The notes under the pieces were generated by a model that saw only the letters and a program-made list of their open reading frames with translations, did not search any database and was not told where the DNA came from. The translations under genes were made by a program, and so were the position numbers. From positions 1 through 64,000 of the forward strand of contig JANQJS010000012.1 in the NCBI GenBank assembly GCA_028281535.1: a stretch of 64,000 nt of DNA, read 5' to 3'. Below, one piece after another: positions 56,801 to 64,000 of the stretch (position 1 is its first letter; every line of letters begins with the position of its first letter). Source of the stretch: Sedimentisphaerales bacterium. GTDB taxonomy: Bacteria; Planctomycetota; Phycisphaerae; Sedimentisphaerales; SM23-30.

Positions 56801-59800
56801 GCCGAAGCACCATTCCCTGGTACACCAGGTGTAGGCGCGATTCCGCAAGTCATGAAATTTATCGTGACCGCCGATACCGGTCATACAGCCGCTTTACCTT
56901 CTACGTTAGATACTTTAGTACCCATTCCAGAAGCGTCTGCGTCGATTACACGTGAGTTGCGTTTGCAGCAGGATACGAATGCGTCTTGTAGCAATAATAC
57001 CATTTTTACGATCAACGGTTTGATGTGGAATGATATTACTGAGCAGCCTATTCTTGGCGATACTGAAATCTGGAATTTTGTGAATACCACCGGTATGGTT
57101 CATCCAATGCACATGCATCTGGTGATGTTCCAAGTGCTTGACAGGCAGGCATTTTCAATTGTGGATAATGTTATTGTTCCACAAGGATCACCAACAACCT
57201 ATGATTTGAATACCACAGGTTTCAAAGATACTGTGATGGTGATGCCGGGCGAGATGGTACGTGTGATTGCAACCTTTACCGATTATCTCGGTAGATTCCC
57301 TTATCACTGCCATGTTATCGAACATGAAGATCATGAAATGATGCGTCAATTCGAAGTGGTACCTGCTCCTGATACACAAGCTCCGACACCTGATCCGGCA
57401 ACATGGGCAGTTAATCCAGCAGCACATACAGATACATCGATAGTGATGACCGCATCAACCGGAACGGATAATACAGCCGGTGTTCAATACATGTTTGAAA
57501 ACATCACAGCAGGAACCAACAGTGGTTGGGTCTTTGATCCCGTTTACTATGATTTCAATTTACAACCTAGTACGATGTATACCTATCGAGTCAAGATGCG
57601 TGACACCTCATCTAATCTCAATGAAACAGCTTGGTCAACGACGACGCCATCTGCTACAACTTTGGCTTCAGATGGTAATATCGAAGTTAACGTAGGTGGA
57701 ACCGGGATTAATTTTACACCTGCTGATCTTCAGATTAATGTGGGTGAAACCGTTGAATGGGTGTTCCAGTTCCCTGGCCATAATGTGATGGCAGGGCTGC
57801 CAGGTGTGCATACCGGTTACTTCATGTCGATTCCTATGGGCAATCCGGATGTGACCAACCCGGTTGGGCATGTGTTTACGCATACCTTTGATCAGGCCTT
57901 TTTGAGTTCAAGTCCTGGCGATGCGGGTGCTCCAAACGTTTATAATTACCATTGTCACCCACACGGCCAATCCGCGGGTATGGTAGGTACGATTACCGTC
58001 AATGGTGGTATCACGAGTACCATTAAATTGGCGAAAGGTGTTGTTTCGAATGTCAGCAGCACAGGCTGGACAACCGTGAACTTGCCTTACACTTATACCT
58101 CGATGGTGGTTGTCGCGACACCTAGTTATGATAACACTTCAGCACCGGGTCACGTACGTATCCAAAATTCAACCGGCAGCAGCTTTGATGTTCGTCTTGA
58201 CGGATCAGCAGCCGCGCCAAGTGCATCTGATGTTTACTACATGGTCGTTGAAGAAGGCGTTTATACACAAGCTAGCGATGGTGTTACCATGGAAGCTGTG
58301 AAGTATAACTCGACCTTGACAGATAATAACAATTCCTGGGTTGGTGAAACGCGAGCCTATGCGAATAGCTATACGAGTCCTGTTGTTCTTGGCCAAGTGA
58401 TGACTTACAACGATGCAGGGCATGTGACTTTCTGGAGTCAAGGTACTGCACGTACCAATCCTCCGATTAGCTCAGCATTGAAAACAGGTAAAACGGTTAA
58501 CGAAGATCCTGACAATTCACATGCCAATGAAACGATTGGTTATATTGTGATTGAAGCAGGAAGTGGCAGCTTAGATGGCGTTGGTTATGTTGCTGCCGTC
58601 GGTGCAGATATCGTTGCAGGGGTGACCAATGCACCACCATATGCTTATAGTCTATCTGGTTTAACGAGTGCTTCAGTTGGTGTTGTTACGTTGACTGCTA
58701 TGGATGGTAACAATGGTGGTTGGGCTGTTCTCTATGGCGCTAGTCCTGTATCTGCTTCAACATTGAACCTTGTTATTGATGAAGATCAACTAGGTGATAC
58801 TGAACGTAGTCATACAGCTGAACAAGTCGCTTATATTGTCTTTGAAGACGCTGGCGGTGGTGGTGACACTGAGGCACCTAGTGTACCAGCTAATTTGGCA
58901 TCGCCATCACAAACACAAACGACGATTGACTTAACCTGGACCGTATCGACAGACAACGTGGGTGTGACTGGTTATGATATTCGTGTCGATGGTGGAAGTC
59001 CAATTGGTGTGGGGGCCGTGACATCTCATACCTTAACCAGTTTGACGGCCAGCACGTCTTACGCGATTGATATTCGCGCGAAAGATGCAGCAGGAAATAA
59101 TTCTGCCTATAGCAGTGTGATTAATGTCGCAACGGATGCAGATGCGACACCTCCGAATCCTGATCCTGCAGTGATTCAGTTGATTGTCGTGGATAGCGAT
59201 ACGCAAATTACAGTGACGGCTCAAACGGGAACCGATCCATCTGGTCCTGTTGAATATTCATTTGTTGTAACGTCAAGTGGTTCAGGTGGTACGAATAGTG
59301 GATGGCAGGTATCTAACCCCGTTCACGTCGATTCCGGCTTAACCCCTGGCACTGAGTATTGCTATACCGTTCAAATGCGTGATTCAGCTGGAGCTCAGAA
59401 TACGGGTACCGCATCTGCTCCGTCCTGTGTGACAACCACAGGTGGCGGTGGCGGTTGCACCGTTCCAGATGTTTGTGGATTGACCCAGGCAGCTGCTGAA
59501 GCGGCGATTACATCCGCTGGTTTGACATTTACAACAGTGACGGCTGCGAATGATATGGTACTAGCTGGTAAAGTAGCAACAGTTTCACCAAATGCAGGTG
59601 ATTCGGTTTCTTGTGGTAGTAATGTGATATTGACTGTTTCGACAGGCCCAACGCAATCTTACAGTCATACATGGGTATCTGGCTGGGGTGATTTGAACAT
59701 TATCTGCTGCTGGGGTAATTCCTGGTATCCAGATGATGGCACCAATGCTGGTGTCTTCAATCCCCCATTCCCTGGTGGTGAATTACCAGTAACAGGTGGC

Positions 59801-62089
59801 AATAGTCTCTTGATTAATGTACCAAACACTACTGGTCAAGTACGCATAGCTGGCGATGCATTTGGTCAAACCGGTGTTGCAGTGGGTGAAACGTTCTGGA
59901 GATTACCTAATAACGCTACCGATGCTACAGCTGAGAGTGCACCATGGATGAATATCTCTGCGGATGAATCTTCTGCAGGTCAATTTGTCGGTGGTCAGGT
60001 CTCTATTAATATCACGTCTGTCACCTCACCTTCAGGTTCTGGTACCTGTTCTGTCTACTCGAGTCCTTCGACCTTTATCAATGCTTTCACTGAAGGTGTT
60101 GGTCAGACGGTAGGACCATACTTTATCCTGACGGGTGAAGCCAATGGCGAAAATTATAATCACTTTGCCTTCAGCGAACCTGGTCTGTGGACTGTTCAGC
60201 TTACCATAGGTAATCGATCAGGTGGCGGTGCAGATTTTGTAACTGACTTGAAATTCCTGGTTGAAGCCAATAGTTGCGGTACTGGCAGCGGTGGTGATAC
60301 CACACCTCCAAGTGTACCAACCAGTTTGGCATCACCGTCTCAAACGCAAACGACGATTGACTTAACCTGGACCGCATCTACAGATAATGTGGGTGTGACC
60401 GGTTATGACATTCGTGTGGATGGTGGTAGTCCAATTAGTGTGGGTGCCGTGACGTCTCATACTTTAACCGGATTGACGGCGGGTACTTCTTACGCGATTG
60501 ATATCCGTGCGAAGGATGCGGCGGGCAATAACTCTGCTTACAGCAGTGCGATTAATGTCTCAACGCAATCCGTGCCGGATACCACGCCTCCAAGTATACC
60601 AACCAATCTGGCATCACCGTCTCAAACACAAACGACGATTGATTTAACCTGGACCGCATCTACAGATAACGTCGGTGTGACTGGATATGACATTCGTGTG
60701 GATGGTGGTAGTCCAATTGGTGTGGGTGTCGTGACGTCTCATACCTTAACCGGTTTGACAGCCAGTACCTCTTACTTGATTGACATTCGTGCCAAAGATG
60801 CAGCGGGTAATAACTCTGCTTACAGTAGTACGATTAATGTTTCAACACAGTCAGGTGGTGGCGGTTGTGATGTGATTATTAGCGATGATTTCGAAGCCGG
60901 TAACTTTGGTAATTGGGTCGATGGCGGTACGGATTGTGTCTTGCATAATGGAGTTAACTCACCACAAGGTAGTTACTCGGTTGATCTGCAGGACGATACG
61001 GCAACATCACATACCCGAACCAACAACTTGAATCTATCGTCCTATCAAAATGTTCAGGTTGACTTTAGTTATAATCCGATCAGCTTTGAAGGTAGTGAAG
61101 ATTTCTTCCTTGAAGTCTCAACGAATGGTGGCGGTAGTTGGATCGTTCTTAAACAGTATGTCAACGATGTTGATTTTGTAGATACCGCAGGGCCACAGAC
61201 AGATTCTGTTACCTCTTCTGGTGTGAGTTTAACCAGTACGACGCAAGTTCGTTTCCGTTGCGATGCTTCAGGTAATGGTGATGATGTCTACATTGATGCC
61301 ATTACGGTGTCAGGTTGCGGCAGTGGTGGCGGTGGTGGTGACACCACACCTCCAAGTGTACCAACTAATCTGGCATCACCGTCTCAAACACAAACGACGA
61401 TTGATTTAACCTGGACCGCATCTACGGATAACGTCGGCGTGACCGGTTATGATATTCGTGTCGATGGCGGTAGCCCAATCGGTGTCGGAGCAGTGACATC
61501 TCATACCTTGACTGGTTTAACCGCAGGCAGCTCATACTCGATTGAAATTCGTGCCAAAGATGCTGCAGGTAATAACTCTGCTTACAGTGGTGCGATTGTT
61601 GTTTCAACGCAATCCGGTGGCGGTGGTACTGGGCCAATTACTATTACGAACTTTAGTTTCGAACAGCCAGGTACTGGTTCTGAAGTGACTAATTGGAATA
61701 ACATTCCTGGTTGGAGCCTCTCTCCAGCAACGGATTCAGGTATTAGTAGCAATGATGGTGGTACCAATGGGACATGGACGGCATTCATCGCGAATGCTGA
61801 TGGGTTTGTAACCCAAACCACGGGTCATACGATTTCTGCAGGAACCTACCAAGTGCAGATTGATGCTAAAGAGTCAGGAACGCTGCAAATAGAATTATTC
61901 TATGGTAGTACGACCATTGGCAGCCAGTCATTTTCAGTGAGTTCTGGGTTTACAACGAAAACACTCAACGTCACGGTGAATGGTGGTGACCCTGCGATTG
62001 GCCAAACGTTAGGTGTGCGTTTCCAGAATTCGGCATCTGGTGAAACCTGGACCGTTGTTGATAATGTACGTGTAACGAAAACCAATTAG
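53831..62089 (+). CDS. Second giant galactose-oxidase-like / multicopper oxidase / cupredoxin fusion
   Basis: This 2,752-residue paralogue of the 36208 protein is highly similar up to about residue 2,100. The signal peptide is followed by the propeller unit with Cys89, Tyr137 and His415; the axial Tyr position holds Asp334 before His335. Two FN3 domains, a full multicopper oxidase (HLHGTH 794-799, WYHDH 833-837, HPMHMH and HCHVIEHEDHEM), FN3 and a plastocyanin-like domain (GHNVMAG; YHCHPHGQSAGM) come next. The tail differs: FN3, PASTA, the same possible anchor-type domain, FN3, a MAM/jelly-roll-like domain (ISDDFEAGNFGNW), FN3 and the C-terminal beta-sandwich of the 44768 protein. AAAGGAAGTAGAG precedes the ATG. 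Swapped tails indicate domain shuffling between neighbours. Confidence 0.88.
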   Translation: MNHFIKQKIFITLLLCCMFISGKYAMGQPSVVGQWDPVQNTSLDFSHTVQLKSERVLTLSHNGAQYMTFHPSNFSGTVQISSVPKFFMCGGHSTMADGKFFLCGGEDPTDDHNDAGYFDPDTETWHLLPSMTQHRWYPQTIILGDGRLLIYGGYNFSAERNENVEIYDPVANTFTALPGNIPWQHEESYLRIHSMMDGRIFQSSQINQSYWYTVGGGWTQGPVNAVSTRWYAPSVRLMSATEDRIILIGGASGVDGGSGSSNCQILNAAGTAWDTVASLNHARGFNQGILLPDGKVITIAGHSGTAKTTPELYDPVNNNWTVLPPHQGSSGTGDHLGMVLLYDGRVLYGSDQTTGGSGTNSFFQIYNPAYLYTGSRPTIDSVPADAGWGSSINVGYTSANGISSAVLLRPSGSTHSWHANQIGVPLTITNDTGSNLTLSVPANSNMLPPGYYMLFILDNNGAPSVSKFVRVSAAVADTTAPTPNPAQFSTVPFATGQTTIDMVADAGSDATPPIEYLFTRDGGAATSNWIQTPSWQDTGLSPGVQYCYTVQMRDSAGTPNVGGVSLQSCATTNLPNQNPPTPNPMTWASVPVVNTAGNPTSEITMQASLATDDQGGQVQYFFDETTSGTTFDSGWQTGTTYTATGLTPGTTYTFQVKARDPELNETGLSAPGSAKTDWVSATLTPYLDALPIPPIATPTSGTSGGVASYTITMQEVQAQVHSQLPATTLWGYDGMVPGPTIEASENNQVDVTWVNDLRDTSQTGSPLRLNHYLNVDTCTHGPNIYGTAPYTVVHLHGTHAQAQFDGYPEDIFYPGQSSIVHQYPNLQNDGTLWYHDHGLGITRLNVYMGLAGFYILRDPAHAALNLPSGEYEVPLMMMDRTFNVDGSLVYPDQWTPQFFGDKMLVNGKVWPFMNVKKGKYRFRMLNASGSRVLRLSLSNGHTFHQIGSDGGLLAAPVPMTQITLGNAERGDVVIDFSSFATGTEILLTNDAEAPFPGTPGVGAIPQVMKFIVTADTGHTAALPSTLDTLVPIPEASASITRELRLQQDTNASCSNNTIFTINGLMWNDITEQPILGDTEIWNFVNTTGMVHPMHMHLVMFQVLDRQAFSIVDNVIVPQGSPTTYDLNTTGFKDTVMVMPGEMVRVIATFTDYLGRFPYHCHVIEHEDHEMMRQFEVVPAPDTQAPTPDPATWAVNPAAHTDTSIVMTASTGTDNTAGVQYMFENITAGTNSGWVFDPVYYDFNLQPSTMYTYRVKMRDTSSNLNETAWSTTTPSATTLASDGNIEVNVGGTGINFTPADLQINVGETVEWVFQFPGHNVMAGLPGVHTGYFMSIPMGNPDVTNPVGHVFTHTFDQAFLSSSPGDAGAPNVYNYHCHPHGQSAGMVGTITVNGGITSTIKLAKGVVSNVSSTGWTTVNLPYTYTSMVVVATPSYDNTSAPGHVRIQNSTGSSFDVRLDGSAAAPSASDVYYMVVEEGVYTQASDGVTMEAVKYNSTLTDNNNSWVGETRAYANSYTSPVVLGQVMTYNDAGHVTFWSQGTARTNPPISSALKTGKTVNEDPDNSHANETIGYIVIEAGSGSLDGVGYVAAVGADIVAGVTNAPPYAYSLSGLTSASVGVVTLTAMDGNNGGWAVLYGASPVSASTLNLVIDEDQLGDTERSHTAEQVAYIVFEDAGGGGDTEAPSVPANLASPSQTQTTIDLTWTVSTDNVGVTGYDIRVDGGSPIGVGAVTSHTLTSLTASTSYAIDIRAKDAAGNNSAYSSVINVATDADATPPNPDPAVIQLIVVDSDTQITVTAQTGTDPSGPVEYSFVVTSSGSGGTNSGWQVSNPVHVDSGLTPGTEYCYTVQMRDSAGAQNTGTASAPSCVTTTGGGGGCTVPDVCGLTQAAAEAAITSAGLTFTTVTAANDMVLAGKVATVSPNAGDSVSCGSNVILTVSTGPTQSYSHTWVSGWGDLNIICCWGNSWYPDDGTNAGVFNPPFPGGELPVTGGNSLLINVPNTTGQVRIAGDAFGQTGVAVGETFWRLPNNATDATAESAPWMNISADESSAGQFVGGQVSINITSVTSPSGSGTCSVYSSPSTFINAFTEGVGQTVGPYFILTGEANGENYNHFAFSEPGLWTVQLTIGNRSGGGADFVTDLKFLVEANSCGTGSGGDTTPPSVPTSLASPSQTQTTIDLTWTASTDNVGVTGYDIRVDGGSPISVGAVTSHTLTGLTAGTSYAIDIRAKDAAGNNSAYSSAINVSTQSVPDTTPPSIPTNLASPSQTQTTIDLTWTASTDNVGVTGYDIRVDGGSPIGVGVVTSHTLTGLTASTSYLIDIRAKDAAGNNSAYSSTINVSTQSGGGGCDVIISDDFEAGNFGNWVDGGTDCVLHNGVNSPQGSYSVDLQDDTATSHTRTNNLNLSSYQNVQVDFSYNPISFEGSEDFFLEVSTNGGGSWIVLKQYVNDVDFVDTAGPQTDSVTSSGVSLTSTTQVRFRCDASGNGDDVYIDAITVSGCGSGGGGGDTTPPSVPTNLASPSQTQTTIDLTWTASTDNVGVTGYDIRVDGGSPIGVGAVTSHTLTGLTAGSSYSIEIRAKDAAGNNSAYSGAIVVSTQSGGGGTGPITITNFSFEQPGTGSEVTNWNNIPGWSLSPATDSGISSNDGGTNGTWTAFIANADGFVTQTTGHTISAGTYQVQIDAKESGTLQIELFYGSTTIGSQSFSVSSGFTTKTLNVTVNGGDPAIGQTLGVRFQNSASGETWTVVDNVRVTKTN

Positions 62090-62126
62090 GATTCGTTATT
62101 CATGAATTGATTATACACACTTTTTC

Positions 62127-62160
62127 ATGGCAGGGGCCTGAGCCTTCAGGTCCTTGCCAT
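62127..62160 (+). terminator. Post-stop hairpin of the second giant gene (no U-tract)
   Basis: ATGGCAGGGGCCTGA (62127-62141) pairs with TCAGGTCCTTGCCAT (62146-62160) with G-T pairs. Like the hairpin at 49583 it follows TATACACACTTT and has no T-run. Confidence 0.55.
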
Positions 62161-62208
62161 ACACAACACAATTACTTTATGTATCTGTCAATCAGATACA
62201 CCACTTTG

Positions 62209-62240
62209 ATGTGGCGGAACTCCACCCGCCACATTTTTTA
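62209..62240 (+). terminator. Rho-independent terminator
   Basis: ATGTGGCGG (62209-62217) and CCGCCACAT (62226-62234) form a perfect 9-bp stem followed by six T residues. Confidence 0.85.
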
Positions 62241-62253
62241 TTCCCACTATGAT

Positions 62254-62281
62254 TTGCTTTTGTCAAAAACTGTGGTATAAT
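62254..62281 (+). promoter_or_regulatory. Candidate promoter of the pseudopilin gene
   Basis: TTGCTT (62254-62259) and TATAAT (62276-62281) are 16 bp apart, the spacing seen before mraZ and murE. The start codon is about 340 bp away, so a long leader or a small RNA is possible. Confidence 0.5.
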
Positions 62282-62629
62282 TAAGATGTGAACTATCTGT
62301 ATAATCCTTAAATAGCTCATATGCTTGAAAGGAGGTGCTGTCGAGGTAAATTAAAATCCAGAATAATCAGATCTGAAAAGATTAAGGTTACCATGTAGCG
62401 AGCAGTCTTTTTTATATTTTTATCGCCATTATTTTATATTATACCTTTCTTTTTAAGCTGCTAAACTTCATTTCTAATCCCTCTTAATCTTTTTATCATG
62501 ATTCTTTTAAGTCGTAGTGTCAATCGTAGTAAACGTCTGCGCGCATAAAGGATATCAATGACAATTTTTTACCCTTGCGCAGGTGTTTGTGGAGAATGTA
62601 CATCTTGTTTTTAAAGAAAGGGTGATGAA

Positions 62630-63667
62630 ATGAATCATCAGAAAGGATTTACGGTATTTGAATTGGTTGTAGTTCTATTAGCTATTGGTTTTCTCGCATT
62701 TATATTGTTACCTATCTTTTCTCGACATGGTCATAGAGACGTGTCGAAAAGAGTTAAATGTGCAGCGAATTTACGATCTATTGGGCAATCGTTAAATATT
62801 TATGCTAATGATTACAATGATTATTTTCCAGTGGTAGGGATGCAAAATAATCATAAAGCGAGTAATTTTGGATTAGGAGGATATGGTGATGAAGATGGAG
62901 ATTTAACTCAGCGGCAAAAGGCGAGAATTTACAATTTGGACAATTATCGTAATGGTCAAACATATTCGCAAACTAGTCATTTAGAAAACACCCGGGTTGG
63001 GGCAAGCTTATATCTATTGGTTAAATATCAAGATCAACCTCCATTTTTGTTTCAATGTCCCAGTGATAAAAAATATAGAGAAATGGATTTGCAGGAGGCT
63101 ATTGAAATCAATCCAAATATTGAACGTTGGCAAGATTTGAATGATTTTTCAGGAAGAAGGGCACTCAGTTATTCATTTTGGGATATGTTTAATCATTCAG
63201 CAAATGTTAATGATTGGGGTAGCAGGGTCGTTGCTGCAGATATCAATCCCGCTTGCGATTCACTGAACTTCGAATTCAAAAATACTGAGGTGGGTTCAGA
63301 AAATATTATGCAACCAGGCTTAGGGCCATATATTCAGGAGTTTATACCAGAAAATATCATTTGGGATGATTCAACAGATCAGACCAAAATAGGGCATGGG
63401 AATTCCAGTAATCATCAAACAGAGATGCAAAATGTACTTTATGGCGATTCCCATGTAGAAAAGCATGAGACTCCTTTAGCTGGTGCGCAAAGCGATAATA
63501 TTTATACACATTGGACTGACATTGATCCTTTACCTGAAAATCCAGATGAAACAACCAAACAACAATGGTTACTTCAAGGGCAATGGGATACAGGGAGGTT
63601 GGGAACTCCAGGTAAAAACAATCCGGCCGGTTCGAGAGATTTATATGATATATTTTTAGGTAATTAA
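62630..63667 (+). CDS. Type II secretion pseudopilin-like protein
   Basis: A 345-residue protein with a class III prepilin signal: HQKG followed by FTVFELVVVLLAIGFLAFIL, cleaved after Gly by a prepilin peptidase. After the helix comes the planctomycete/verrucomicrobial-type segment KCAANLRSIGQSLNIYANDY and a long soluble domain ending with a YGDSHVEKHE-type motif common in these proteins. Members are abundant in planctomycetes and probably form or decorate pseudopili. AAAGGGTGATGAA precedes the ATG. Confidence 0.88.
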   Translation: MNHQKGFTVFELVVVLLAIGFLAFILLPIFSRHGHRDVSKRVKCAANLRSIGQSLNIYANDYNDYFPVVGMQNNHKASNFGLGGYGDEDGDLTQRQKARIYNLDNYRNGQTYSQTSHLENTRVGASLYLLVKYQDQPPFLFQCPSDKKYREMDLQEAIEINPNIERWQDLNDFSGRRALSYSFWDMFNHSANVNDWGSRVVAADINPACDSLNFEFKNTEVGSENIMQPGLGPYIQEFIPENIIWDDSTDQTKIGHGNSSNHQTEMQNVLYGDSHVEKHETPLAGAQSDNIYTHWTDIDPLPENPDETTKQQWLLQGQWDTGRLGTPGKNNPAGSRDLYDIFLGN

Positions 63668-63866
63668 TGATGATAACTTAACCCTTTAAGATTTGCTGGA
63701 CGTGGGATTTGCTATTTTGTTGTGATAGCAATGAGGGAAAAATACTAGTGTTTCGATGTTTGTTTAAGCAAATAATCGAGCATGCAGAGATTTGATTGAA
63801 TGGAGGTGATGCGTGTGAACAATAACGGATAGGACTTATAATTAGGTAGATTATTTAGGTATGACT

Positions 63867-63897
63867 GGGCGCGGCTTTATCCACCGCGCCCTATTTT
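63867..63897 (+). terminator. Rho-independent terminator
   Basis: GGGCGCGG (63867-63874) and CCGCGCCC (63884-63891) are perfectly complementary with a 9-nt loop, followed by TATTTTT. Confidence 0.8.
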
Positions 63898-63908
63898 TAG
63901 TAGATTTT

Positions 63909-63952
63909 GGGTGGCAGCCTCAAATTGATTTATCAAGTTTGAGATGGAGAAT
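63909..63952 (+). repeat. Copy of the GGGTGGCAG dispersed element
   Basis: GGGTGGCAGCCTCAAATTGA followed by TTTATCAAGTTTGAGATGGAG closely matches the minus strand of 15000-15042, including the internal TTGA/TCAA palindrome. Confidence 0.7.
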
Positions 63953-63964
63953 GATGAAAACACA

Positions 63965-64000
63965 TTAACGTTTACCTTCTTTTAGTTTCTCAGCTTTACG
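63965..64000 (-). CDS. Possible C-terminal end of a minus-strand gene (partial)
   Basis: On the minus strand the last 36 bases read RKAEKLKEGKR and a TAA stop at 63965-63967. The basic, helical composition looks like a real protein end, but 11 residues are too few to identify it. Confidence 0.3.
   Translation of the reverse strand, partial: RKAEKLKEGKR

Larger units (their letters stand above)
62090..62629. other. Spacer before the pseudopilin gene
   Basis: It holds TATACACACT (62112-62121), two hairpins, a candidate promoter and a leader of about 340 nt. A further small inverted repeat (GTATCTG/CAGATAC) lies at 62181-62199. No gene was seen. Confidence 0.55.
63668..63964. other. Spacer after the pseudopilin gene
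   Basis: About 300 bp containing a terminator (63867) and one copy of the GGGTGGCAG element (63909). A Shine-Dalgarno-like GGAGGTGATG near 63802 leads only to a seven-codon frame. No gene was seen. Confidence 0.5.

Noticed and set aside
36634-62085. Many long open frames antisense to the giant genes
   Set aside because: They arise from repetitive Gly/Ser/Thr/Asn codons of the sense genes and have no start signals or protein-like composition.

Overview
The window looks like a chromosomal segment of a planctomycete, probably of the Phycisphaerae type. This is inferred from gene content only: two ECF sigma / FecR-LamG anti-sigma pairs, dockerin-ended exported proteins, very large secreted multidomain proteins, a type II pseudopilin-like protein and a wall-synthesis cluster with no ftsA or ftsZ. 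No rRNA, tRNA, insertion sequence or CRISPR array was seen.

Left arm (1-17.4 kb). A copper-radical-oxidase-like secreted protein runs off the left edge on the minus strand. Directly upstream of it, on the same strand, lie a FecR/LamG membrane protein and its ECF sigma factor. A cytoplasmic DUF4914-type P-loop protein follows on the plus strand. Next, on the minus strand, come a BlaI-type repressor with twin operators, an M56 (BlaR1-like) membrane protease fused to a parallel beta-helix, a GLUG-repeat/dockerin exported protein and, separately, an exported protein of unknown function.

Core (17.5-33.3 kb). This is a compact dcw operon: mraZ, small ORF, rsmH, LysM membrane protein, ftsL-like, ftsI, murE, murF, mraY, ftsW, murG, murC, murB, ddl, ftsQ. 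It encodes most steps from UDP-MurNAc to lipid II and septal transpeptidation. The usual murD slot between mraY and ftsW is empty, and ftsA/ftsZ are absent after ftsQ. Ten-bp-phased GTGG repeats overlap the mraZ promoter and look like an MraZ operator.

Right arm (33.5-64 kb). A second ECF sigma / FecR-LamG pair precedes a chain of giant exported proteins. Two of about 2,700 residues each join a galactose-oxidase-like propeller, a complete four-motif multicopper oxidase, a plastocyanin-like domain, fibronectin III repeats, PASTA and other adhesive modules. Between them lie a 1,593-residue compact relative without the multicopper oxidase and two tandem dockerin proteins. A pseudopilin-like gene closes the window.

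The most interesting candidate system is this family of four extracellular copper-oxidase proteins, two of them preceded by paralogous ECF/FecR modules on either side of the wall-synthesis cluster. The compact relatives keep the Tyr-His pair of copper radical oxidases. The giant fusions have Glu-His or Asp-His there and carry a laccase-like unit. Intergenic regions of these loci also share short repeats, stem-loops after stop codons and a GTGTGT motif that the genes do not explain.
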